A stretch of 5,419 nt of DNA from an uncultured Collinsella sp. (GCA_902494685.1 CABUUE010000108.1:1-5419); one strand, 5' to 3'; positions 1-5,419 are shown, counted from the stretch's first letter. Program-made: numbers and translations. The notes: generated from the letters alone by a model not told the origin.

Positions 1-389
1 CAGTCGGCAAAGCAGAGCAGCACGGGTACGTTATGCGCCGTACAGACGATGGCATCGCAGCCCTCGGCAATCTGCTCGCGGACGTCCTCAAGGTCATCGG
101 CGCCGTTCGAGGTCACCGCAACGATATGGTCACCATGGACCTGATTGGGAACGAGCAGGTTGTGCTCGCACTCGGCGGCACCCATAGCCTCGAGCGCGCG
201 ACGACGATTTTCTTGAACAGCAAAGGGATCATCGCCAACATGCGAGCCCAAGTTGAGTGAGGAGTACGCATCTTCGGAAACACCACCGGCGCGCTCGGTG
301 AAGGCAAAGCGAACATCGGATGTCGCGCCTTCCACCAACGTAACTCCATCATGGTCGACACGCGAAACTTTGTCCGCACGTGCTGCCAT
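1..389 (-). CDS. pgeF: PgeF/YfiH/YlmD-family multicopper-oxidase-like (laccase-domain) protein, 3' part missing
   Basis: This is the first 129 codons of a YfiH/YlmD (PgeF) family protein; the rest lies beyond position 1. Seen directly: the family N-terminal block FTERAGGVSEDAYSSLNLG (residues about 30-48), then HVGDD and ENRRR, the QVHG motif (83-86, His85 a predicted zinc ligand), and the run into the ADC motif. The window ends two bases into the codon after Ala-Asp, the expected position of the catalytic Cys. Known for the family: E. coli PgeF removes wrongly incorporated L-Ser or Gly from UDP-MurNAc precursors, and homologues have purine nucleoside phosphorylase or adenosine deaminase activity with a Zn site built from His, Cys and His. 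The ATG at 389 is chosen because AGGAGG sits 7 nt upstream. The gene follows ftsZ on the same strand, beyond a terminator, so it probably starts a separate transcript. The family call is firm; the exact substrate is not. Confidence 0.92.
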   Translation of the reverse strand, partial: MAARADKVSRVDHDGVTLVEGATSDVRFAFTERAGGVSEDAYSSLNLGSHVGDDPFAVQENRRRALEAMGAAECEHNLLVPNQVHGDHIVAVTSNGADDLEDVREQIAEGCDAIVCTAHNVPVLLCFAD

Positions 390-396
390 ACTAAAG

Positions 397-402
397 CCTC
401 CT
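397..402 (-). promoter_or_regulatory. Shine-Dalgarno of pgeF
   Basis: On the minus strand this reads AGGAGG, 7 nt before the ATG at 389. It fixes the pgeF start. The 210-nt gap from here to the ftsZ stop holds no credible gene. Confidence 0.85.
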
Positions 403-417
403 AATAACACAAGTACC

Positions 418-430
418 GCGGCATCGCCGC
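418..430 (-). repeat. Small hairpin in the pgeF leader
   Basis: Perfect 5-bp dyad GCGGC-ATC-GCCGC (plus-strand reading) lying 16 nt upstream of the pgeF Shine-Dalgarno. In the transcript it could form a short stem-loop without covering the ribosome site. It is short and may be chance in GC-rich DNA. Confidence 0.3.
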
Positions 431-441
431 TACAGCCAGCG

Positions 442-469
442 TTTATACGGCTGTCATACTTCTCTAAAA
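442..469 (-). promoter_or_regulatory. Candidate promoter for pgeF (weak)
   Basis: On the minus strand a TATAAA -10-like hexamer (447-442) is preceded at 16 nt by TTTTAG (469-464), a poor -35. The -10 lies between ACAGCC (432-437) and GGCTGT (449-454), an inverted repeat with 6-bp arms and an 11-nt spacer that could be an operator or a leader hairpin. A promoter is expected here because a terminator separates pgeF from ftsZ, but the match to consensus is low. Confidence 0.28.
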
Positions 470-540
470 GGATACCTGCTGCGCTGGAGGCAATCGTAAA
501 GGGAACGTAAAGAGATTGGAGGTTCTAGTTTACAAAGTCG

Positions 541-573
541 AAATAAAAAGGGCGCGTCCATACGGACACGCCC
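541..573 (-). terminator. Rho-independent terminator after ftsZ
   Basis: On the minus strand GGGCGTGTCC-GTAT-GGACGCGCCC forms a 10-bp stem with a 4-nt loop (573-550), followed at once by TTTTTATTT (549-541). It starts about 27 nt after the ftsZ stop. The sixth pair is a U-G wobble in the minus-strand RNA but a C-A mismatch in plus-strand RNA, and the T-run lies on the minus-strand side, so it works for ftsZ and not for reverse transcription. It probably closes the dcw transcript. Confidence 0.9.
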
Positions 574-599
574 CTGTGCACAACAATGCAAAGAACGAC

Positions 600-1754
600 T
601 TAGAAGCTGCCGCGCTTCAGGAAGTCGGGAAGCTCGAACTGATCGTTGCCGAAGTTAGGAAGCTCGGTGCCACCGACGTTGCGGGTCGGAGCGGCCTGAG
701 CCGGGCTGGTGGCCGGAGCGGTGCGCTGCGGCTCAGCGGAGGCAGCGGCCTTGCTCTGAGACTGCTGAGCAGCAAAGAGCTCGTCCTGACGGTTGACGTT
801 GGAGTCGGAGAAGCCCGTAGCGATGACGGTGATACGCACCTGATCGCCCAGGGACTCGTCGACAACGGTACCGAAGATGATGTTGGCCTCGGGGTCGACG
901 GCGTTGGCGACAACGTCGGCGGCGTCGCTGATCTCCTGGATGCCCAGGTCCTTGGAACCGGCGATGGAGAGCAGCACGCGTGTGGCACCATCGATGGAGC
1001 TCTCGAGCAGCGGGCTGGAGATGGCCTGCTGGGCTGCGTCGACGGCACGGGTATCCCCAGAAGAGGTACCGATACCCATCATGGCGGTACCGGCCTGCTT
1101 CATGATGGTCTTAACATCGGCGAAGTCCAGGTTGATGATACCGGGGACGGTGATGAGGTCGGTGATGCCCTGGGTGCCCTGGGAAAGGACGCCATCAGCA
1201 ATCGCGAAGGCCTCGAGCATGGTGGTCTTCTTCTCGGCGATGTCGAGCAGCTTATCGTTAGGGATGACAATCATGGTGTCGACGCAATCGGAGAGGGTCT
1301 TAATGCCCTCCTCGGCGCTCTTCTTGCGCTTGCGGCCCTCGAAGGTGAAGGGCTTGGTCACGACGGCGACGGTCAGTGCACCGACCTCGTTCATCGCGAT
1401 ATCGGCAACGATGGGAGCAGCGCCGGTACCGGTGCCACCGCCCTCGCCGCAGGTGATGAACACCATGTCGGCACCAGCAAGCGCCTCGGCAATGTCGTCG
1501 CGGGACTCATCGGCAGCCTTGCGGCCAACCTCGGGGTTGGCGCCGGCGCCCAGGCCGCGGGTAAGGTCGGTGCCGATGTGCACCTTGATATCGGCATCAG
1601 AGATCGCGAGTGCCTGAGCATCGGTGTTGATGGCAACAAACTCGACGCCGCGGATGCCCTCTTCGATCATTCGATTGACCGCGTTGGTACCGCCGCCGCC
1701 GACGCCGACCACCTTAATGACGGCAAGGTAGTTGTTGATCTCTGTCTCGTGCAT
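600..1754 (-). CDS. ftsZ: Cell division GTPase FtsZ
   Basis: Encodes 384 residues, a normal length. FtsZ is the tubulin-like GTPase that forms the cytoplasmic Z-ring and recruits the divisome. Seen: the N-terminal nucleotide segment VVGVGGGGTNAVNRM (about 15-29), NTDAQAL (43-49), the tubulin signature GGGTGTG (105-111), and the T7 synergy loop NLDFADVK (208-215) with the predicted catalytic Asp210 and Asp213. A Gln/Ala/Pro-rich linker (about 322-360) follows, and the C-terminal peptide FELPDFLKR (373-381) should bind divisome partners. The start at 1754 is preferred over an in-frame ATG at 1784 because GGAGG lies 6 nt upstream and homologues begin near here. Oddities: Cys102 just before the G-loop where Ala is usual, and an ELPNF (364-368) repeated as ELPDF (374-378). 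ftsQ lies 199 nt upstream with no ftsA between, as in Actinomycetota. A terminator follows. Confidence 0.98.
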   Translation of the reverse strand: MHETEINNYLAVIKVVGVGGGGTNAVNRMIEEGIRGVEFVAINTDAQALAISDADIKVHIGTDLTRGLGAGANPEVGRKAADESRDDIAEALAGADMVFITCGEGGGTGTGAAPIVADIAMNEVGALTVAVVTKPFTFEGRKRKKSAEEGIKTLSDCVDTMIVIPNDKLLDIAEKKTTMLEAFAIADGVLSQGTQGITDLITVPGIINLDFADVKTIMKQAGTAMMGIGTSSGDTRAVDAAQQAISSPLLESSIDGATRVLLSIAGSKDLGIQEISDAADVVANAVDPEANIIFGTVVDESLGDQVRITVIATGFSDSNVNRQDELFAAQQSQSKAAASAEPQRTAPATSPAQAAPTRNVGGTELPNFGNDQFELPDFLKRGSF

Positions 1755-1760
1755 GTCGGT

Positions 1761-1765
1761 CCTCC
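1761..1765 (-). promoter_or_regulatory. Shine-Dalgarno that decides the ftsZ start
   Basis: GGAGG on the minus strand, 6 nt before the ATG at 1754. The in-frame ATG at 1784, which would add ten residues (MAITFVRRTD), has no comparable site at proper distance. Confidence 0.85.
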
Positions 1766-1785
1766 GAACAAAGGTTATAGCCATA

Positions 1786-1803
1786 GCATGGGTCGACCCC
1801 TGC
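1786..1803. repeat. 18-bp near-palindrome in the ftsZ leader
   Basis: GCAtGGGTCGACCCcTGC: a perfect 10-bp core palindrome (1790-1799) extended by GCA/TGC across a single mismatched pair. It sits 32 nt upstream of the ftsZ start, outside any coding region. It could be a protein-binding operator or, in RNA, a hairpin with a UCGA loop. Its role is unknown. Confidence 0.55.
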
Positions 1804-1810
1804 GCACATT

Positions 1811-1822
1811 AACCTTCAGGTT
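1811..1822. repeat. Short inverted repeat in the ftsZ leader
   Basis: AACCT-TC-AGGTT, with perfect 5-bp arms, in the ftsQ-ftsZ gap. It is short, so chance is possible; it is listed because it is one of several dyads in this gap. Confidence 0.3.
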
Positions 1823-1847
1823 GAAAGTAAATGCAAAGGTAAACCGT

Positions 1848-1889
1848 ATTATGTTTGCACATTATGAACGTATCAGTCAAATAATTGAC
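1848..1889 (-). promoter_or_regulatory. Candidate ftsZ promoter region, AT-rich with dyad
   Basis: On the minus strand this AT-rich stretch contains TTGACT (1880-1875, -35-like) and two CATAAT words (1866-1861 and 1853-1848, -10-like). TTGACT is badly spaced to either (8 and 21 nt), so no single promoter is convincing. A perfect inverted repeat GTCAA-ATAA-TTGAC (1876-1889, plus reading) overlaps the TTGACT. The 199-nt non-coding gap, rare within this compact cluster, and the usual presence of extra ftsZ promoters in other bacteria support a promoter somewhere here. Confidence 0.35.
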
Positions 1890-1953
1890 CGTGAAAACCA
1901 AACAAACCAGATAAACGGCGTGGTATGGCCCCTCAACAAAGTAACAACCAGCG

Positions 1954-3210
1954 CTACGAGGTCGGAGCATTCCTAAATGTGTAGTTGCCCGGAGAGCGCA
2001 CATTGATATACGTTACGCCCTCTACCTGCGAAAGCAACTTGGTGACTACGCGTTCTTTCTTGGCGATATCGTTCGAATCGCCCAGCGACACCTCAATGCC
2101 GTTATTAAGGTTTGCCGAGATGGCTTCGACCGAAGGCGTGGAAATATCCTTGACTTGTCCCAAGAACTCGCTCGAAAAACCACGCACATAATCCAGGCCG
2201 GCCTTAACGGCTTTGGAGTTCACCGCCTGGCCGGAAACCGGAGCGACATCCGCCGAGACATCAGTCAACAGCACCGCGCCATAATGCTTAGCGAGCGCCA
2301 GCGCGGCATCGATTCCGGTCAGGGTATCTGAGCCCTGCCCTGTCGTGATGACGTTGCCCTGGTCGTCCACTTCGACCGACGTCGACAGTGGGGCGATCCA
2401 GGTGTCATCATCCCCGATGGCCCAGGCAAGGTCATCGGAGCTGATATAGGCAATTGCGATGACCTTGCGCTCCATAGGCGTAATGATGAGCGTATGCGGG
2501 AACTGACGCTGGACATCCACGCCCGAGACCCACGGGTTCTGCTTGAGATCCTCGGTAATCTGGTCGGGATCGACGTTAAAAAGCGACGTTCCCTCGGGCA
2601 AATCGATCAGCTGGATAGCATCGTGCTTCGTCACATGCTCGCTGCCTTGAATCTGAATATCAGTGGCGGTAAACAATCCAGAGTTAATCACCACGATGGC
2701 AACGACGACGAGCACGGCCAAGACGGCCAGAACGCCGCCCACGATTTTGCCTTTGCCTGTAACGACAGAAGCGGCGTCTGATGTTTTATTTACCATCGCC
2801 CCAAGTGAAGACAACGGGTTGACGCTTTTTTTACCCGAAGGCTTCTTGACGGCAACCGGGGCCGATGTCAGCGAGCGCGGTTTCGATGCGCCCAGCGTGC
2901 GACCTGGACGCGGCGCTTTAGTTCCTGTCGAGGGCTTAGGAGTTGCCATGGGACGGGCAGGTTTGGCGCCCATAACAGGCTTTGACGTCACCGAGGGACG
3001 CGAGGACTTTTTTGCGGCCGGACGATTACCGAGCTGCGAGCCGACGACCGGACGACTGGTCTGTCGAGCATGCCCGACAGACTTAGAATGCGCGACGGTA
3101 TTGCGTTGAGGTTTGGCAGGCGCGCCGGAACGCCCTCCGGCGCGGCGGAAGGTGGGTTTCGATGCTCTAGAAGCCGAGGAATTTAACTTCCGGTCTGAGC
3201 TCGATGCCAT
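1954..3210 (-). CDS. ftsQ: Cell division protein FtsQ/DivIB with long basic N-terminus
   Basis: Encodes 418 residues, longer than most FtsQ/DivIB proteins, which are commonly around 250-320. FtsQ is a single-pass membrane protein of the divisome that links FtsB/FtsL to late division proteins. Domains: a cytoplasmic low-complexity region rich in Lys, Arg, Pro, Ser and Ala (1 to about 150; 30 Lys/Arg and only two acidic residues), one transmembrane helix (about 157-176, Val/Ala/Leu/Ile-rich), a POTRA domain (about 179-250, from FTATDIQIQGSEHV through NPWVSGVDVQRQFPHTL), then the FtsQ/DivIB beta domain to about 407. The start at 3210 is supported by a TGA in frame just upstream and Shine-Dalgarno-like AGGTGA and GGGAGG. 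The first 44 nt overlap the end of murB in another frame, suggesting translational coupling. Identity is sure from the TM-POTRA architecture and position between murB and ftsZ; the role of the long N-terminus is unknown. Confidence 0.94.
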   Translation of the reverse strand: MASSSDRKLNSSASRASKPTFRRAGGRSGAPAKPQRNTVAHSKSVGHARQTSRPVVGSQLGNRPAAKKSSRPSVTSKPVMGAKPARPMATPKPSTGTKAPRPGRTLGASKPRSLTSAPVAVKKPSGKKSVNPLSSLGAMVNKTSDAASVVTGKGKIVGGVLAVLAVLVVVAIVVINSGLFTATDIQIQGSEHVTKHDAIQLIDLPEGTSLFNVDPDQITEDLKQNPWVSGVDVQRQFPHTLIITPMERKVIAIAYISSDDLAWAIGDDDTWIAPLSTSVEVDDQGNVITTGQGSDTLTGIDAALALAKHYGAVLLTDVSADVAPVSGQAVNSKAVKAGLDYVRGFSSEFLGQVKDISTPSVEAISANLNNGIEVSLGDSNDIAKKERVVTKLLSQVEGVTYINVRSPGNYTFRNAPTS

Positions 3211-4078
3211 ACGCCTCCCTCACCTTTCCGTGCACATGTCTGATAACCGCGGCAACGTCATCGGCCGAGGCAGTTCCGTTATTAACGATAAAATTAGCGT
3301 GAACGGGCGAAACTTCCGCGCCGCCAATTGAAAAACCCTTTAATCCACAATCCTCGATAAGCTTGCCCACACTCGCATCGGGCGGATTGCGAAAGACCGA
3401 CCCGCAGGATGCGCGACCCATGGGCTGCGTACGCTTGCGCCTCGTCAGGTACCGCTCCATGCGCTCGCGAATGTCGGCCTTGGGCGCCGGTTTAAGCTTG
3501 AGCACGCACTCGAGGATGATCTCATTGCGGGGAAGGCTACATTCGCGGTAGCCCCAAGTGATCTCGGACCCCGCATAATGCTTGATACCGGATGCCGGGT
3601 CAAACGTTACGACATCCTCAACCAGCGAGCCAATCCACTCGGTCCGTGTGCCGGCATTCATAGATATCGCACCGCCGACCGAACCAGGGATGCCAACGGC
3701 AAACTCAAGGCCCGAGAGGCTACGCGACAGGGCATCGTTGACCAGGCGCGCAAACATCACGCCCGCACCGACCGTCAGCGTACAACCGTCATCGGCAACA
3801 ACCGTGCGCTGAAACTCACGTCCGAGCGAAATGACGGCACCGCGATAGCCGCCATCGGCAACCAGCAGATTGGAGCCCTTGCCGATGATGACCCACGGCA
3901 CCTGCTCGCGATCGAGCACCGCCACGGCGCGGCGGAGGGCATGATAGCTATGACACGTCACAAAGAGGTCGGCCTTGCCGCCGATACGATAGCTCGTATG
4001 ACGCGCAAGGCGCTCGTCCTCGATCACATCCGTGTCGATCATGCCCGAAAGCGCCATGACGGCGTTAAACAGACCCAT
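3167..4078 (-). CDS. murB: UDP-N-acetylenolpyruvoylglucosamine reductase (MurB), type II
   Basis: Encodes 303 residues, the usual length for type II MurB. This cytoplasmic FAD enzyme uses NADPH to reduce UDP-GlcNAc-enolpyruvate to UDP-MurNAc, the substrate of MurC. Seen: HTSYRIGGKADLFV (27-40), the FAD-binding IIGKGSNLLV (64-73), GIPGSVGGAISMNAG (129-143), GYRECS (176-181, matching the type II Tyr-Arg element), GRASCGSVFRNP (221-232) with the predicted proton-donor Ser227, PVHANFIVN (258-266), and RPEVKFLGF at the C-terminus with the predicted catalytic Glu297. The ATG at 4078 is 5 nt after the murC stop and has no Shine-Dalgarno, so translation probably depends on ribosomes finishing murC. 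Met8 and Met13 are other possible starts, also without ribosome sites. The last 44 nt overlap ftsQ and include the Glu297 codon. Confidence 0.97.
   Translation of the reverse strand: MGLFNAVMALSGMIDTDVIEDERLARHTSYRIGGKADLFVTCHSYHALRRAVAVLDREQVPWVIIGKGSNLLVADGGYRGAVISLGREFQRTVVADDGCTLTVGAGVMFARLVNDALSRSLSGLEFAVGIPGSVGGAISMNAGTRTEWIGSLVEDVVTFDPASGIKHYAGSEITWGYRECSLPRNEIILECVLKLKPAPKADIRERMERYLTRRKRTQPMGRASCGSVFRNPPDASVGKLIEDCGLKGFSIGGAEVSPVHANFIVNNGTASADDVAAVIRHVHGKVREAYGIELRPEVKFLGF
3214..3225 (-). promoter_or_regulatory. Overlapping Shine-Dalgarno words of ftsQ inside murB
   Basis: On the minus strand AGGTGA (3225-3220) lies 9 nt and GGGAGG (3219-3214) lies 3 nt before the ftsQ ATG at 3210. 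The nearer one is too close for ideal initiation, so AGGTGA or the shared register is more likely used. Both lie within murB coding sequence. Confidence 0.6.
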
Positions 4079-4083
4079 TAGAC

Positions 4084-5419
4084 TTAAGCGTCTTTCTTGG
4101 CAGTCAGATACTCGATAAACTCGGGACCTACGGTCGTAACGTCACCGGCACCCATGGTGAGCAGCAGGTCGCCCTCGCCCACCATCTGCTCGAGCTCCTG
4201 ATTGAGCTCAAGACGGCTGGAGCAGTACACGACCTCCTTGCCAGGATGCTTGGCGCGCACGGTATCGGCGAGCATCTTAGAGGTGACACCCGGAATGGGC
4301 ATCTCGCCAGCCGAGAACACATCAATCAGCAGCAGTTTATCGGCATTGGCAAATGCATCGGCAAAGTCGTCGCACAGGGCCTGCAGGCGCGAATAGCGGT
4401 GCGGCTGGAACACGACGTCGACGTGCTTGTAGCCCAGCGACGAAGCAGCAGCAAGCGTCGCCTTGATCTCGGTGGGGTGATGGCCGTAATCATCGACCAC
4501 GGTGATGCCATCGATATCGCCCACGTGGGTAAAGCGACGACGGACGCCCTCAAAGCTCGAGAGCGCCTTGGCGGCGGCGTCAATGTCAAGGCCCAGGACA
4601 TGTGCGACGGTGAGCACCGCCGTGGCGTTGAGCATGTTGTGGCGACCGGGATTGCTCTTGATCTCCACAGCATGCTCAGTGCCGTCCTCAAAGCGAACGA
4701 TAAAGTCACTCTGGATGCCCTTAACATCCGGGTGCATGCAGACGATGTCGTTGCTCTCGGCAAAGCCGTAGGAAAGCACGTGACGGCCCGTCGACTTGGC
4801 GAGCTCGACCAGATGCGGGTCCTCGCCGCAGACGATGACAGTGCCGTCCTCGCCCACCAGGCTCATGAATTTGGCGAAAGTCGCCTCGATCTCCTCGATA
4901 CCCGAGTAGTGATCGAGGTGGTCGGCCTCGACGTTGGTCACAATGACAACGTTGGGGTTCAGGAACAGGAAGGAGCTGTCGGACTCGTCGGCCTCGGCGA
5001 CAAAGTAGTCGCCCGAGCCGTTCTTGCCGTTCGTGTCATAGCCCTCGACGATGCCACCGATCAAGAAGCTCGGATCCAGACCCATGCGGTCGAGCATGGT
5101 GGCGCACATCGAAGACGTGGTGGTCTTGCCATGCGTGCCGGCAACAGCGACAGTCGTGTAGCCGTGGCCCAAAGCAGAGAGCATCTTGGCACGGGGCCAC
5201 ACGGGAATGCCCAGCTCGCGAGCGCGCACGAGCTCAGGGTTGGACTCCGGAATAGCGGTGGAGACAACAACCACGTCGGGCTTGACCTCGTCGATCGTGG
5301 CGGCCTCATGGCCCACATGCACCTTCACACCAGCGCGGGTAAGCTGGCGGATATAACGTGACGTCTTAAGGTCGGAGCCGGTAACGGCATAACCGCGCTC
5401 GTGCAGAACGAGGGCGATG
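4084..5419 (-). CDS. murC: UDP-N-acetylmuramate--L-alanine ligase (MurC), 5' end missing
   Basis: The visible 444 residues lack only the extreme N-terminus; the frame stays open to the window edge and starts mid-Rossmann fold (IALVLHERGYAVTGSDLK), so the GTG at 5328 is internal, not a start. MurC is the cytoplasmic ATP-dependent ligase joining L-alanine to UDP-MurNAc. Motifs in visible numbering: P-loop GTHGKTT (94-100), EADESDSSF (142-150), TNVEADHLDHY (161-171), PGRHNMLNA (257-265), GVRRRF (291-296), DDYGHHPTEIKATL (309-322), FQPHRYSRL (337-345) and TMGAGDV (421-427). This is the full Mur ligase set: N-terminal UDP-substrate domain, central ATP domain and C-terminal domain. DYGHHPTE and PHRYSR are typical of MurC rather than MurD, MurE or MurF. 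The stop at 4084-4086 is 5 nt before murB. No truncation beyond the window edge is seen. Confidence 0.98.
   Translation of the reverse strand, partial: IALVLHERGYAVTGSDLKTSRYIRQLTRAGVKVHVGHEAATIDEVKPDVVVVSTAIPESNPELVRARELGIPVWPRAKMLSALGHGYTTVAVAGTHGKTTTSSMCATMLDRMGLDPSFLIGGIVEGYDTNGKNGSGDYFVAEADESDSSFLFLNPNVVIVTNVEADHLDHYSGIEEIEATFAKFMSLVGEDGTVIVCGEDPHLVELAKSTGRHVLSYGFAESNDIVCMHPDVKGIQSDFIVRFEDGTEHAVEIKSNPGRHNMLNATAVLTVAHVLGLDIDAAAKALSSFEGVRRRFTHVGDIDGITVVDDYGHHPTEIKATLAAASSLGYKHVDVVFQPHRYSRLQALCDDFADAFANADKLLLIDVFSAGEMPIPGVTSKMLADTVRAKHPGKEVVYCSSRLELNQELEQMVGEGDLLLTMGAGDVTTVGPEFIEYLTAKKDA

Noticed and set aside
113..379. 88-codon minus-strand frame within pgeF
   Set aside because: It is an alternative frame of pgeF; the PgeF motifs lie in the frame starting at 389.
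600..1784. Longer ftsZ form starting at 1784
   Set aside because: Its ten extra residues are not typical of FtsZ and it has no good ribosome site, whereas the start at 1754 has GGAGG at 6 nt.
516..1976. 486-codon open frame on the plus strand opposite ftsZ
   Set aside because: It is antisense to an unmistakable ftsZ, runs through the ftsZ terminator and leader, has repetitive Gly/Asp/Val-rich composition typical of the complement of GC-biased codons, and matches no family I recognise.
1809..2003. 64-codon minus-strand frame spanning the end of ftsQ and the gap, with a hydrophobic stretch
   Set aside because: It starts inside ftsQ without a Shine-Dalgarno, its hydrophobic part comes from AT-rich non-coding DNA, and it resembles no known small protein.
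3578..4081. 167-codon open frame on the plus strand opposite murB
   Set aside because: Antisense to a full set of MurB motifs; Arg/His/Thr-rich composition is a codon-bias shadow.
4084..5328. murC starting at the GTG at 5328
   Set aside because: The frame continues upstream to the window edge with conserved MurC N-terminal sequence (YAVTGSDLK), so this GTG is internal.
4246..5361. 371-codon open frame on the plus strand opposite murC
   Set aside because: Antisense shadow of murC with Arg/His/Val/Asp-rich composition and no recognisable domain or ribosome site.
1..5419. Mobile element, CRISPR array, tRNA/rRNA or prophage signals
   Set aside because: No terminal repeats, transposase motifs, regular repeat-spacer pattern or RNA gene structure were seen; the cluster appears intact.

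Overview
The window carries part of a dcw (division and cell wall) cluster, with every gene on the minus strand. In transcription order (high to low coordinates) it runs murC (5' end outside the window), murB, ftsQ/divIB, ftsZ and pgeF (3' end outside the window). No credible gene is seen on the plus strand; its long open frames lie opposite murC and ftsZ and look like codon-bias shadows.

Organism (inference): GC-rich DNA, no ftsA between ftsQ and ftsZ, and an FtsZ nucleotide loop with the Glu form (GEGGGTGTG) familiar from actinobacterial FtsZ point to Actinomycetota. MurB is of the short type II form rather than the longer mycobacterial form. Together this best fits the class Coriobacteriia (a Collinsella- or Olsenella-like gut bacterium), but the sequence alone does not fix the genus.

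Layout: 5419-4084 murC, then a 5-nt gap; 4078-3167 murB, whose last 44 nt overlap the start of ftsQ (3210-1954). A 199-nt AT-rich gap (1953-1755) follows, holding several short dyads, weak promoter-like words and a strong Shine-Dalgarno for ftsZ (1754-600). A Rho-independent terminator (573-541) lies just after the ftsZ stop. A second gap with its own Shine-Dalgarno leads into pgeF (389 to beyond position 1). The tight murC-murB-ftsQ spacing suggests one translationally coupled unit; ftsZ probably also has its own promoter, and pgeF looks like the start of a separate transcript.

Function: MurB and MurC make UDP-MurNAc and add L-Ala to it, the first committed steps of peptidoglycan precursor synthesis. 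FtsQ and FtsZ are divisome proteins, and PgeF-family proteins are linked to correcting MurC's amino-acid errors. The window is mostly a conserved housekeeping locus. The points most worth a second look are a long basic low-complexity N-terminus on FtsQ, a duplicated ELP(N/D)F motif at the FtsZ C-terminus, and the dyad-rich ftsZ leader. I see no clear evidence of a new multi-gene system.
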